64,000 nt of DNA from Candolleomyces eurysporus (GCA_027579435.1 JANBPK010001037.1:1-64000), one strand, 5' to 3'. Positions 49,080 through 61,797 are shown, counted from the first letter of the stretch. A program made the numbers and translations. Notes: a model not told the origin generated them from the sequence alone.

Positions 49080-52000
49080 ATGAACTTCGACCCGGAACCC
49101 GACTTGCATCCTCTATACCCTACAGTAGCGCAGATATCCAACCTCATAGCATCACAATCTGGGCTCGATCCGGCACAGAAGGAAGAACTCGTCAAGCACT
49201 GTCTCAAGCGGGCCAGCTTATTTGGGGATTTGGCCCTTGCACAATATCTCCTCTCCGACTCGACTGCGCAAACCTATGTGGATCTGAGCGTCAAGGACGA
49301 GGATGGAGTTGGACTGGTCAGTCTCACCATCCATGGCTTCGGAGGTGATCTCGATCGCGACATTGAGAGAGAGGAATGCGTCCGGTTCCTGGTCACCCAG
49401 GGCGCGGACCTCAGTCCAGATCAAGGTTCGCGCGAATCCACATTCCTTCACACTGTCTGTACTCATTTTTTGACTTAGCTGGATGGTCTCCGTTGCACCA
49501 TGCTGCCTTGTTCGCCCCGCCGACGCTGGTCTCGTACCTCATGACCCATGGATGTTCTCCTTTCGAGGTTACGCAACGAAACCTAACCCCACTGGACATC
49601 ATCACCGCTCATTCGATACTACCAGGAAGGGATGATGTTGCGCTACTACTTGAAGAGGCGATGAGGGGAGAGGGTTGGACAGGCGGCAGAGTGGAACAGA
49701 AACGCCGGTCTCACGACAGGCTTGCCAAACGCAAGGGAAAGCAAAGGGCTATCCGAGAAGACGTCAGTAAAGTGTTGGGTCTCAATCCCAGATGGTGTGA
49801 AGGAGATGATAGCGATTCCGACTCGGATTCGGACTGCGACGACGATTCAGGGGAAGATGTTTTTGTCAGTATAACCTTCTTAATCTTTCGTCTCTTTTCT
49901 GAAGTTCGGAAAGACCCCACCTGCAGACTATGCCTCAATGCTGGTTTTTAATCCAATAGCTCTCCCTCAGATTCTTGACACCCTCATCACGAATTATCCG
50001 GTATCTCTCAAGGACGTGACTCCTGCAAACACACTATATTTGCTCTCCCGGTTTGCCTGTTTGATGTGTGATCATACCTGGCTGGAGGATCTCATTATTG
50101 GTGCCGCAGACACTATTGAAGATGCTTTCTTTGTAGGTTCAATTGTTGAATATCGAATGTCTGCTGATGGGTATCATTACACCAGAACAACGCAGATGAT
50201 TTGACCAATTTGATCTTTTGGCTGCACAACACGTCCATCTGGCTCCATTTAATGCAATCCGACAGTTCTATGAGTGAAGCTTGCGAAATGCTGGGCTCTT
50301 TTGAGCTCATAGAAGAAGTTATCAACTCTGTCTACGGTGAGGGTTGACGTATGCAACTACAATACAGACATTGACGAGCGATTACAGTGTTTGTCATTCG
50401 ATTTGCCGAACGTCGAATCGACCAGCTTTTAGATTCCTCTATACTCGACTATGCACCTCAGGGATCGGAGTCGGAGAAAGTCCAATTCGAATCAGAATGG
50501 AGCTTTCTACGCCCCTTTGTGAAGAAAAAGGCGCCCCCATCCATTAGCCTCGGCACTCCACCGGGACACAGAAACAACCTGCTATCAGTCGACCCATCGA
50601 CAGCCCGTCCTTCTACTGGACAGCGAAGTCATCTCTCCCCGTTCTCTCTGAAATTCTCACCGCTAAAGCAAACAATCGCCCGAGCTCATGCAGCTTCGAC
50701 AGGTACACCAATACAGCCTGTCTTTTCGGAGTCATCCGCGAAGCCTTCACCCTACGAACTCACGACCTTCCTCACTGCGCTACAAACACTGCTTGTTTTC
50801 GCTGATATCAACCCCATATTCACAACCCAACTATGGTCGCAGGTCTTCTACTGGACATCGTGTAAGTATCTTAAGCCTATGAAATTGAATCTCACCACAA
50901 CTTTTTGCAGGCGAGATTTTCAACCGTGTTATCACGCGAAAGAAATACCTCTGTCGGTGAGGCGTACTCATCATCAACTGTAGTACCCAGCTCATCGCTT
51001 GTGTTCTGCATCCTCAGGTCGAGGGCAGTCCAGATAAATGCCAACCTGTCAGTGATTGAAGAATGGGCTCACGAGCTACACATCCCAGCTGGTGTGCTGT
51101 CACATTTCGCTCCTGTAAAGGACCTCTTGAGTTGGCTCCAGGTAGGCTGGGTTTCCGTTCAGTTTCAATTGTTGACGTTGACCTCGTTCGAATTTACAGT
51201 GCCTCTCCTCCATCGGCGATTTTGCAGATCTAGTTTCAGTGATACAGTCATTCAAATCGTTGAATCCATTGCAAGTAAGAGGATTGGTTGCTTCGGTTTA
51301 GCTTGTATACCAAGCGGGACTTTTGCAGATGCGGCGAGCCGTTCGCGACTACAAGTACGAGGTCAACGAAAGTCGTATGACAGAGGAATGCGTGCAGTAC
51401 ATTACCCAACTACACAAGGATTGGGAAAGGCAACGCGTCAAGCTCGGTGTGGAAGCCCTACGTAAAGAGGTAAAGTGCTCTTTTTCCTCCCTCAGTACGT
51501 GAGTCTCGCTGACAACGGTCACTACAGATTTCTGAAAGAGATCGAGAACGAGATGACAGCTCTTCCACTATGCTAAGTGGCTCAGTCAATGGCGATGACC
51601 GAGCCTCAGTGCTCTCTGCCACTTCTGTGGAAACTACAACCAATCGCCAGAGTATCGACCTTCTCATGGATAAATCTCAAGAAGCAGCTACTTGGGAACC
51701 TCCCAAGCCTCCTCAAGTTCTAGGAGAGCTAGTTGATTCCCGATACATGCTCCCACTTCTCTTTCCCTCGGATCCCCGGTTCCTCGCGGCCCTGCCTAGC
51801 AGATCATTCTTGGAGACCGGCTACGCCAGCCAGCCGCAGAGCGCCGCGATTTCGCCCTCACCATCTACACATGGGAGTATGGATCTAGGAAAGCCAGTTC
51901 CGCTCCAGTGGCGTTCCCGCCACCGGAAAATACGGGAGGTTGGAGCCGGAGTGCTACAATGGGTGGATGGTGCACATTCCGCCTCCCGATGGTCGAGACC

Positions 52001-52229
52001 TCTCTACCAGACCTTTGGGGCTGAAGAAGACGAGGAGCCTCATCCTGATGACGTGGACGAGGAGGGAGACGAACAGGAAGGGACTGAGGCTAACGCCGAA
52101 GACCCGGACGTGACGTTGAGGATTGCTACGCAGCTAACCCCGTTCACTCGGAAGCCTTCCATCCGAAGAGCGCGTCCCAGCCTAGGAGATGTCACCCCGA
52201 TCGAAACATCGTTTAGTGGAAAACCCTGA
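49080..52229 (+). CDS. Ankyrin-repeat and DIL (dilute) domain protein
   Basis: Ten exons: 49080-49425, 49479-49864, 49905-50132, 50186-50336, 50388-50861, 50911-50956, 51018-51141, 51200-51274, 51329-51469 and 51528-52229, giving 890 residues. Two to three ankyrin repeats occupy about residues 60-190 (for example GWSPLHHAALFAPPTLV and LTPLDIITAHSIL). An acidic DSDSDSDCDDD linker follows. The middle half resembles the DIL domain of class V myosins: LSRFACLMCDHTWLEDL, LTNLIFWLHNTSIWLHLM, LTALQTLLVFADINPIF, QLWSQVFYWTSCEIFNRVI, and SVIEEWAHEL. There is no motor domain. DIL domains bind cargo adaptors; a role in polarised transport or signalling is inference. The Ser/acidic C-terminus is probably disordered. 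Confidence 0.88.
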
Positions 52230-52752
52230 GGTTGTTTGATAGAGATATATTTCGGACATTCTCGCAAATTTCGTTCATCCATGTAAATTTACTATCTGTC
52301 TTAACATTGCTCCGCATAAATATTACCGTAGGGATATTCAGCCTGTCCGGTTGGGATCTTGAATCACAAGTGGAGCGCACAGTGTCTCTCCCCATCCCCT
52401 AGCTGTAGAATTTCCTATTGCTATCTTTCCGATGCTTTCAATCTCGTTGTTTACCCGTTATACTACTAGAATTTAGAAAGTTGACATTTGGAATGGCGAG
52501 TAACGAGCGGTTACATTGGATATGTCAACATCAAGGTATATAAGGAAGGTCTAGGGGTAATAGGTTAGTGTCTGGTTCCTAATACCGACGTCCAAAGGAG
52601 TGTAGGTTAAAAGGAGTGCTAGTAAATGTTCGCGCCCAACGTAATTTATTATCCGAGTGCGATGTGGTTATGGTGTAAGAGAGAGAGGGTAAACGTAAAA
52701 CGCAAGCAATAAACGATGAACATGGTCAAGAGTCTGTGAATTCGCTCAGTTC
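52230..52752. other. Convergent intergenic region
   Basis: About 520 bases between the stops of the ankyrin-DIL gene and chitin deacetylase. AT-rich, with no recognised gene. It should hold both 3' untranslated regions. Confidence 0.5.
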
Positions 52753-54407
52753 TCAGAATCGCGACAAGAAAACACCGAAGGCGAAGCCGGATACACCAAC
52801 TATCAACGTGGTGGCCACCAAGGATTCGAAGGGGGATTGGCGAATACTGTTGCTACTCTTGGTGGCATCACCCGCGCTGGTTGAGGCACTTGATCCACTG
52901 GCAGTGGTCTTGTTCGTTTCGATATAGGCATCACCAATCTCCATACCAAGGCAAGAGACAACAGGTTGGATCTTGAAAGGCGGGTTGTGGGCCAATGCAT
53001 CGGGGAGTATGTAGCCGGTGGCCACTTCGACTGATTCCTGGAAGAGATCATGTTCCAAGACGATGAAGCCGTGGTCCAAGGCGGAAGCCGAGGCCAAGAT
53101 AGTCTGCCAGTTCTGAAGAACCTTTTGCACCGGAGTGACGCCATTGTGAATGTTGAAGTCTGCAGTAATGAAGAAAGGTGAGAATAAACGTAATGAAGGA
53201 GCAGATGGGAACTTGCCATCGGTGTCAAAGGTAGAGGTTGCGCTGGTGCGAGTCCAGATAACGGGTGTCATTCCCATTGCAAGGGAAATTGCGCGCACAC
53301 GGTTGCTAGGATTTATTCAGTTAGGGCTCAGATCGGAAGTGGCGAGCTGTTGAATCGACCTACTCAATGTCTCCGAACGGAGGTCGCATCATATTGGGGG
53401 TAATACCGAGGATATCCTTGATCACCTTCTTCGTCCATCCCAGCTCGGCAATAATCTCGTCGTTGGTTAGCGTGGTCAGAGGCTGGTGACTCCAGGTGTG
53501 TACGGCAATCTGGTGTTGTCCCAAGTACTCCGCTTGAAGCAGTGATGGGAACTGGATTGCACGAGAGCCAACGACAAAAAAGGTGGATTTGAGGTCCTTC
53601 TCATCCAAGTACTGCAGCAGATTCGGCGTGTAATACCCGGGACCGTCGTCGTAGGTAAGTCCCCACGAATTTTTGTCAGGGCATTGTGTGATATCTTTGT
53701 CGGTCACGCAGCCAGTGCAAGACCACCAGCAACGAGAGGGGTCGGTCGCAATTGCCGTATTGTTAACGCAACCACCTGAGAATTGAGTAAATGAGAGGTT
53801 CTTTGTAAATAAGACGATAGATCTGACCGGGATTGGTAGGCTGGAAGTCGGGTATACTGATGCCCGAGTTTGCCACATCTTGCTTCCATTGCTGAACTTC
53901 AGCTGAATCGAGCGGAGGTATCCTGTCCATCGTAGGATAGTTTGTGGGCTGAATAGTGTTGACTGCAGTATAGGAGTAGCTGGAGTCAAATTAACTAGTC
54001 TCGCCTGATGAGGTAGACTGACCATTTGGGAGCGAAGGCGCGCCAGAGATAAACGTCGGAGAGGCACCTGCCGCTGGAGTTGAGGACAACGGCAGCGTGG
54101 GTGAACTGGCCTGGTTAGCTGTGATAATCGAGAGCGGGACCGCAGTAGGGTTGGTCGCTGCGAGGGAAAAGGTGTAGACTGCGGTATCAACGGTCGATGT
54201 AGGGGCCACTGTACCAGTGCCCGAGGCACCAGACACGCTAGATGTCGGCAGCGTCACAGGCGAGGTCGAGGTGGAGGCGGACGGGGCATCTTGACGAGCA
54301 TGGTGCTGAGCACGGCGCAGCGGGCTGTAATGCTCCCCAGCGTTCTGGCCGACTACAAGGGCGACGGGAGTCAGGACGGCGACGACGGACGGGATGAGCG
54401 ACTTCAT
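52753..54407 (-). CDS. GPI-anchored chitin deacetylase (carbohydrate esterase family 4)
   Basis: Five exons: 54407-54023, 53962-53828, 53775-53364, 53305-53217 and 53159-52753, giving 475 residues. A signal peptide (SLIPSVVAVLTPVALVVG) is followed by a Ser/Thr/Pro-rich region. The NodB homology domain shows motif 1 LTYDDGPG, motif 2 HTWSHQ (metal His pair) and motif 3 RPPFGD. Cys-rich GGCVNNTAI and CWWSCTGC precede it, as in basidiomycete enzymes. The C-terminal hydrophobic tail (SLVATTLIVGVSGFAFGVF) after a Ser/Thr/Gly stretch is a GPI signal. The enzyme converts cell-wall chitin to chitosan at the cell surface. Intron 4 begins GCAAGT after GATG, a GC-AG intron. Confidence 0.94.
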
Positions 54408-54660
54408 CACGAGAAGAAGAGAGAGAGAAGAGGAAAATAGAGCACAAAATTGCCTTTCGGCCTGCAATCGACGTTTATAAGGTGGGCTAAAAATAACCGG
54501 TGGCCAGTCCGCGGCATGGCATGGCACGCTCCGCTCCTCCAAATTAGAACGGCGATGACGACGATTCGTGGGCAATCCAAGTATTATTAGACAGAGTGAC
54601 AGCGAGAGAAATGAATATACAACACCCCGAAATCTAGCACAAGGGATATTCAGGAAACGA

Positions 54661-55689
54661 TTACACCTTTCGCTTCTTTGGTCTGGGCTTTTCGAGGTCA
54701 ATTTCTTCTTCATCCTCGTCATCTTCCTCGTCCTCTTCTTCAGAGTCGGCTTCGGAGCCCTCAACTTCGCCCATGAAATAATCAATCGCGCGGGGGAAGA
54801 TTTCTTCGGCAATGATTTCGCCAATCTGTCGTCACAAAATTAGCGCGGCCAAAAAAAAGATATCGGATGCGTGCCGACTCACGTTGAAGGGATCCGACTT
54901 TTCTTCGAAGAAGTTGAAGAAACTGCCGCTCTCGGCAGGGATATCATCGTCGTCCTCATCTTTGACACGAGGGTAGAGTTGGGTCAATGCGTGTGCGGGG
55001 TCCTTCCAGTTAATTTTGATGGTCTGGGGATGGTCGTTAACAAGCTGTCCGCGTACGTAAACGAATAGCTTACAGAGGGTTCGATGTGGGCCTCCCAGTC
55101 GAACTCGAGCATGGCATCACTGATGCCATTTTCATCAGGCTTATGGAGGTGGGCTTGAGCTTCCTCCAGCTTGGGTGGAACGTGTTTGAATTCCTTGGTC
55201 AATACCTTCTCGGTGAAGAATGGGTTCTCCTTGAACGTCTGCAAACCGCGCCCAATCAGTACAGCGGTCTCCAGAATACAAGGGAAGTGACGCACGAATT
55301 CAATGGTGAACGCGCGGTGTTCATTGGGATCTCTGGTCACCCAGACATCTTCGAGATAGCTCAGAGCCGTCTGATCGGACCTGTGCTGGGCATGCACTAG
55401 GATAACATCGTGGTGCATCAAGGCAACAGGCCAAAAGTTTGAGATTCCCTTGGTTATCTCCCGACGCTTCTGGTATGAAGACGCATATTTTGGTACAGCA
55501 ATACGCTCTGGGACAGAATAAACAATCCTTCTCTCCATAAATTACATTGAGAACCTGACACGCACCCAGGTGTAGATCGAGCTTCGTGATTTCGCGTCGG
55601 ATATCTGTGAGCTTTTCCGCGTCTTGCTCAGTCAGATTAGCCGTAAGCGGCTTTTGCTCCTCAGCCCCAGGAGATGCGCGTTTGACCAT
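54661..55689 (-). CDS. SET/NAP family histone chaperone
   Basis: Four exons: 55689-55566, 55507-55074, 55023-54883 and 54825-54661, giving 287 residues. The N-terminal dimerisation helix (EQDAEKLTDIRREITKLDL) is followed by the NAP earmuff domain: FWPVALMHHDVI, LSYLEDVWVTRD, FTIEFVRHFP and SGSFFNFFEEKSDPFN. The end is acidic (for example SEEEDEEDDEDEEE) with a basic PKKRKV that resembles a nuclear localisation signal. SET/Vps75-type proteins bind histones H3-H4 and assist chromatin assembly or histone acetylation. The ITKGISNFWPVAL stretch and the short NAP core favour SET over Nap1. Confidence 0.9.
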
Positions 55690-56007
55690 AGTGTCTGGCC
55701 TTTGAGGTGAATGGTCCGAGAAAGGGAAAACGACCCAGTCAAGGTCGTGGAGATGGTCAAGAGTGAGGAAGAAGGGAAACAGATCTGGGAAGCGTTCAAT
55801 TTTTTTTGACACAAAGTTGCAACTCCGCGAATTTGTCAGAGTGGCAAAAGGTTCCGTATGCTGTTGAACGTTGAACAACCGCCACAACCGACCTTTCGGG
55901 AGAAAAAACGAACCATAATGTATGCAAACCAGAAACTACCAGTAATGAATTAAATAAGACTAGATCTAATGCACATGTAGCAGCGCTGCGAACAACCCAG
56001 AAACTAT
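55690..56007. other. Intergenic region
   Basis: 318 bases upstream of the SET gene and downstream of SAC1, both on minus. No coding signal is seen. Confidence 0.5.
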
Positions 56008-58539
56008 TCAATCCTTCTTCAGCGTTCCCAGCTCCACCTCCTCCGTGACAGAGTGCCCGCGCCGGTGTTTTCCAGCACCTAACCATTTCTGCTTGTGCAC
56101 ATCCAAGTGAGCAGTTGCTTTCAGACCCATTCCATTGCGTGCTGAACGGTAACCTGGGCCATCGTAGTAAATGATGTTCGTGAGGGGGTTCAACCGGGGC
56201 CACGCGACGTATTGAACTCCGTGAATGATCATGAACGTCAACGCAGCAGCGAGAATGATGAACCACAACAGGAAATAATACATCAGCGAGTAGTCTGTGC
56301 ACACCGTCTAGTCAGGTTTCATGAGAAAAGCAAAAGCGAAGGCATCCTTACCGGAGGTGCGAGGAAGGGTCAGCCCAGCGCAAATCATGAACAACGAGAA
56401 CGAGGCAGCAGCAGGGACCTTAGCAGCAGCATTAAGTACCGTACTCATGGCAAGTAAGAAACGTAAGAAACATACCGATCTGATTATAACGGGGCGAGCG
56501 TCAGCGACCAGGAACATCGAGGCAGCAGGATTCTTTCTAGGAATCCAAGCTCCAGTGATCAAGTCAAAGGCATCCTGTTTGGTTCCATCGAGAAAGGTAT
56601 TCTTTAGGTAACGAGTGACAGACTTGACACCATCCTCGAGCAATCCCTTGTGCGTCCGTTTGTTCGTCCTGGTGAAATCGGATTTCAGGGCTCCAGATCC
56701 AGCATACGCCGCCGAGATGGCGTCCGCGTGTTCAGCCCACACTGAGATATCGAGATCAGCCTGGCTTTCTCTCATGAAGAAGAACGATAAGACTCACTTT
56801 CTCTGAATTCCTTGCTCAGAGTCTCAAAGTCATCGACACCCGCACCCGGACTAAGGACTCCGGCCTCGATGAGCTGCTTGTTGAGTGTCCACTTTGCGAT
56901 GGTGGCCTGTACAACATTGGTACGGTCCAGGTTATCCATGCAGTTGGTTCGGACGATGCCTTTCTGGAGCCGAGAAGGTGCAGAATCCGAAGAGTGTTGA
57001 GTGAAGTACCTTACCAACCTAGTCAGTCATCGCAATGCATCGATAACAACTAACTCACCCATTGTTATCGAGGTCATCCTGGATTTTGTCTACCAAAAGG
57101 CTGATTCGATCCCAGCGCATCTTCCGACATTCATTGTGGAAATCGAAATACTCATACTTCACATCCGGAAGTTCCAGCTGAGCCATATGGCGTTCATAGG
57201 CGTCCTTGACAGGTTTTTCGTGGCCCTTCTGGTTGATCAGATTGACCAAAGTGACAGCACCGTAGGTCGAAGTCTGCTTCTTAAGATGCCCTATCAAGGC
57301 CTCTTGCTGCATAGCCAATATCAGCAAAGTGACGGAGATGCAGAGTGGGTCAAGACCAACCGTGTTGTCTAATTCCATAATTTGGAGATCAGGTTTATAC
57401 CGCAAGGTGTTCAGCTCCGACCAGAACAACGGTATACTCCCGCGAATTTGCACAAAGCTGAATTTACTCGAGTAATTAGATTCAGGATTGAACCCGTTGC
57501 TTAGTCCCGAAGGGCCTTCGATGAGGAGGATCTGTTCCGTCTCGTTGAAGTTCGCAACGTTGCCGTCGTTATCGACGCCACGGCGGAAGTAACGAGTGCC
57601 AGCTCGGTAGCGAGAACGCCGGCTGATGAGGCAAAGTTGCATTTGGCGGCCATGGAGGAAGATAGGTCGGAGGTCAAAGGTCCCATACAGAATGGGAAGG
57701 ATATAAGGCCCCCACTTAATTTCGGGTAAGGCTGTGCCACATACAGCAAACCGGAGTACTCACAGAGGAGGTTTCGTTGGACGAGGTGGCAGACTCTATG
57801 AGTCGAGTTTGGAGGAACCTGTTCCAGAAGAAGCGGTCGTCCGCCTGTGTGCGCCGTTTGAGCGCTAGAAATGCATACGAGCAATAGAGGACTTACCAAC
57901 TGCCAAAGAGCGGCTTTCCCTGCCCCTGACGCCCGCTCGGACTGTACTTGAAGGCGAGTAGTCAAATCCCAGGTATACGAGAAGAGGAAGTTTCCATGCT
58001 GAAAGTGTGATCGAACGAGTGCCAAAAAATTACTCTCCACGACGTGTGGAGGATTCTCTATAGATATATTCGGATTTAAAGGAAGGATTTCAAAGTTGGT
58101 TGCGCGATAGATGTCGTGTCCCATAAGTCGTGATTGCAGTTCTCGTCCTGTGATCACCAAAATGTATTCCGCTACGGCTGCTCAGCTTGAGGAAGCTTCC
58201 CCGAACACAAGGAAACTCACATAGGGTAAGAGATATTGTCCCTAAAATCCCGTATATTTGCTGGGCGGAACGGCGGGTCGAAGGGGGTATAGTTGTCTTC
58301 GGCTCTATATAAGTGCCGCTTGAGTATTTGGCAGACTAAATCCTATCTTCAAAGACGTACGGCTGAGAACGATGTCTCCCGAAGACCGGTGAATGGTCAG
58401 GTTGCGGGCGTCAGCTGCCTCTGGCACGAAGATGTACGTGTCATTGTCAGAGTAGCTATTGAAGATGAGAATGAGCTACAGAGAATTACGATGAAGAAGA
58501 TGCAACGTACAGGCTATACCGCTGGTACAACGGGACCAT
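56008..58539 (-). CDS. SAC1: Phosphoinositide phosphatase SAC1
   Basis: Eleven exons: 58539-58520, 58455-58361, 58304-58221, 58171-57897, 57844-57764, 57714-57361, 57306-57059, 57018-56798, 56741-56476, 56418-56352 and 56294-56008, giving 665 residues. The Sac domain includes YILVITGRELQSRLMGHDIY, ADDRFFWNRF, GPYILPILYGTFDLRP, and the CX5R catalytic loop RTNCMDNLDRTN. Two hydrophobic segments near the C-terminus (SFSLFMICAGLTL and YYFLLWFIILAAALTFMII) anchor it in the ER or Golgi. SAC1 dephosphorylates PI4P and controls lipid exchange at contact sites. The first coding exon is 20 bases. The start codon lies 174 bases from the divergent U2A' gene. Confidence 0.96.
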
Positions 58540-58713
58540 ACTGGTGTCGAAGAGGGATGAATTGGTGTTGGGTGGAAGCAAGCTGTAGACCGCGAGGCAG
58601 GCGCGTTGATCTGAGTCTGAACGTCCAACTTTTCCAGGCTGTCCATTTCAGGCATTTCACCGCTACGCCCACCTCTCCCAATCCCTATCCTCCAGAATCG
58701 GGCAGCTGGGACA

Positions 58714-59622
58714 ATGAAGCTTACTCCAGAGCTTCTGGCACAGGCTACGTCGCACATAAATCCAGTCAAGGAGCGACAACTCGATCTCAGAGGTGAGTAA
58801 CACGTTCCTTCGCACTCAATCGCTCACACAACCAACTGACAGGCTATAAAATCCCCGCCATCGAAAATCTTGGTGTCACCAGGGTACGCGCTTTCCTTGA
58901 TTTTGTCTATTCTCTAATGGCTTATGCCCTATCCAGGACCAGCACGATGCTATAGATTTTACAGATAATTCAATCATTATCCTCGGCAACTTTCCCTTGC
59001 TCAAACGACTACGGACCCTCCTCCTTGCAAACAACCGAATACAGACCATTTCACCCTCGCTTCATCTCTCAGCCCCCAATCTCACCACGCTGGTACTCAC
59101 CAACAACGACATTGCGGAGTTGGGAGACCTCGAGCCTCTGAAGGAGTTCAAGCACCTCACCTTCCTCTCGCTGATCGGGAATCCTGTTCGGGACAAAAAA
59201 TGGTACAGAGAGTGGCTTGCCTGGAGAATTCCTTCTCTAAGAGTTCTAGATTTCCAGAAAATACGCGATAAGGTGCGCTCACCTGCACCTCGTTCTGTAC
59301 GCTACGGCACGCGATGTTGACTCTACGGTTACCTCAGGAACGGACGACAGCCAAGTCACTTTTCGTCACAGCAGACGATAGAGAGACCGCTCTCACCACA
59401 TCTATCGCCTCGAGCGTGTCTACTCGCGCAGCGAAACCGATCCTGACCATCGACGAACCCAAGGCCGTGATGACTGGCAAAGCTGGAAGGCTGCTGTCGA
59501 AGGAAGAGCAGGATAGGGTGAAGGCTGCGATTGCAAAAGCAACATCGATGGAGGAAGTGAGAAGGCTTGAACGCGCTCTCAAGGAGGGTTACGTCCCAGA
59601 CTTGGATTCGGTGGGGGCATGA
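58714..59622 (+). CDS. LEA1: U2 small nuclear ribonucleoprotein A' (Lea1)
   Basis: Four exons: 58714-58792, 58843-58883, 58937-59272 and 59338-59622, giving 246 residues. The start KLTPELLAQATSHINPVKE and the leucine-rich repeats (NSIIILGNFPLLKRLRTLL, NRIQTISPSLHLSAPNL, DIAELGDLEPLKEFKHL) with the LRR cap LIGNPVRDKKWYREWLAWR are diagnostic. The C-terminal part is Lys/Glu-rich and helical (KEEQDRVKAAIAKATSMEE). U2A' forms a heterodimer with U2B'' on stem-loop IV of U2 snRNA and is part of the spliceosome. It is convergent with the TMEM205-like gene. Confidence 0.95.
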
Positions 59623-59730
59623 GCCAAGCGTTCATTGGTCTTTCAACTACTGCATGTACAACCAGGCGAACTATTACAACTGACCAACGCGCATTTCAAA
59701 GTATTCCTAGTGCTACGAGTGCTACGTAAT

Positions 59731-60580
59731 TCAATATCCCTTCACACCGACGTTTCCGATCCACAGGCCGTGAATACCCAGCGCGATGACCGCCGCCAGA
59801 TTGAACAGCGAGCTAATGCCGTGGAGCGAACCGAACTGGCGGTTGAGGGCCTTCATCTCCGCAGAAACCTAGTAGAAACGTTAGTGACAGTAGTAAACTA
59901 GAGTAACAAGAAGCCGTACATCAGCATCGTTGTATGCCTTTCCTTCCTCTTTCTCTTGCTTCTGGCGTTTGAACATAATCCTGACGCACGGGCCAATGAA
60001 CTTATCATCCCTTAGCCGAAAGAGACCCAGCAACTTACCTGCTAGTCATCGGTCCAACAACGAAATAGTTCAAACCCTGACCAACCAAGACTGTTCCCAG
60101 AGCGTAAGCTTGAGCAACGTCCGCATACCAGGGCTTAAAGACATGGGTCGTGACGTCGGGGTGCTTGAAGACCCAGAAGGCCAAGAGGCCACCAGACAGT
60201 AGTATGGACTGGACGAAGTAGACAGGGAAAACCTTGTGCTGCAATGCACCGAATTGGTGCCTGGCTGAAATGAACGGGCTCAGTGATCGAGAGCGCCCGT
60301 CTTGGAGATGATGCTACTCACGCAATGCTCTGAAGGCAATTACACCTAGAGAGCCGTAAAAGATTAGAGAGAGCTGGAGTAACAGTTCAAATGCATACCC
60401 CCAAAGAACGTGATCCAGAGAGCTGGATAAGGACATCCATGAGCATCCGACGCAACACTCGAACATGAAACTTGACATACACATCCCAAACAGCCAGGCA
60501 TAGCCTAGAAGATAAAATCCATCCACATTAGCCAAAGTGCGGAGGGTCTGGAAGTTAATGACTTGATTCCTGGTAGACAT
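59731..60580 (-). CDS. TMEM205-like (DUF4149) membrane protein
   Basis: Six exons: 60580-60481, 60422-60399 (24 bases), 60344-60321 (24 bases), 60264-60039, 59980-59920 and 59868-59731, giving 190 residues. Four hydrophobic segments are visible: GFYLLGYAWLFGMSLWITFF, FPVYFVQSILLSGGLLAFWV, QAYALGTVLVGQGLNYFVV, and SSLFNLAAVIALGIHGLWI. The segment RALPRHQFGALQHKVFPVYF and the PMTSRIMFKRQKQEKEEGK stretch match the DUF4149 family. Its molecular function is not established; the human relative is linked to drug resistance and secretion. The two 24-base exons are needed to build the first membrane segment and GVIAFRALP. Confidence 0.87.
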
Positions 60581-60842
60581 GATGGAGGATGGGAAGGAGT
60601 TGCGGTGGGTTGCTCCAAATCGGAAGTCGAACCCTGCTCTGGCCCATTGTAATTACGACAACTGCTCGGCCCCGACGCATGGCACACTCCTTCCCAGACG
60701 TATGGCAGACTCAATACAGCTTGCAGGAAACATGGCTTCGGATTGAAGGATATAACCATTACTGGTAGAATTAACCTTAAGCATGTATGTCTGTATTCTA
60801 GTTGCAGGCAATGTGCAGAACCAAGTCCTATGCAGCGACTTT

Positions 60843-61797
60843 CTATCCGATGACCAACTTCTCGTCGCCTTCGCTGAACTCGTATTGAGGAACCTCCAAG
60901 TTCAATGGGGCAGGTCCCTTGCGGATACGACCGGCTAATAATATTGTAAGCAAACATTCGAATAATCGCGAGGGCAAAAGGACAAACTCACAGATGTCGT
61001 AGTGGGAACCGTGGCAGGGGCAGAACCATCCTCCGTAGTCACCAGCCTCACCAATGGGCACACAACCCAAGTGGGTGCAGACACCCAACATGACAAGCCA
61101 CTCGGGCTTCTTCACACGGGCGTCGTCGGACTCGGGGTCACGAAGGCCCTTCCAGTCGGTAGTGCGGGCCTCGTTAATCTCATCCTGGGTACGGTGCCTG
61201 ATGAAAACGGGCTTTCCTCGCCACTTGATGATGACGTTCTTTCCCTCGGGAATGGAGGCAAGTTCAACCTCGACCTTGGCAAGGGCGAGAACGTCGGCAG
61301 AAGCGGCCATGGTTTGCAGGAATTCGGAGATGGAGGACTTGGCAGCAGAGGCGGAGATGACACCCATGGAACCGACCATGAAGTAAGAAAGGGCGCGGTT
61401 GGAGTCGGTATTCGAGTGGCGGTAGGCTGAGAAGTCGGGGGTTTCGTTGGCATTTTTCAAGGAGACGGAGGTGTGCATCAACCGTTGCTGGTGGCTGATG
61501 GTAGGAGGGACTGAGTGAAAGGCGCAAATTTAACGCGACCTGCATGGCTTTCTAGTGCATTGAAGACTTACTAGTGGTGAAGGTCCTTGAAACAAGACCC
61601 GAGCCCACTTGCGAAGCACCACCAGCCCACCGGGGGGCGACGTCGGAGCGAGGCTGGACGCCATGGCCGTGGGCGTGCGCATCGTGGGGTGCTCGCACAG
61701 CGAGGTTTAAGAGGGGTGCATGGGGAATGCCACTGGGCAGAGCGCGCACAGTGGGGCCCAGCGAGACGGCCTTTTTGACGACTTGGAACGAAGCCAT
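60843..61797 (-). CDS. RIP1: Ubiquinol-cytochrome c reductase Rieske iron-sulfur subunit
   Basis: Three exons: 61797-61572, 61510-60992 and 60934-60843, giving 278 residues. A long Ala/Arg/His-rich presequence is followed by a single membrane helix ([19 protein letters not shown]) and the hinge. The Rieske cluster ligands are in CTHLGCVP and [10 protein letters not shown], with an intron directly after the latter. [16 protein letters not shown] and [13 protein letters not shown] close the domain. It carries the 2Fe-2S centre of respiratory complex III in the inner mitochondrial membrane and passes electrons from ubiquinol to cytochrome c1. Confidence 0.97.
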
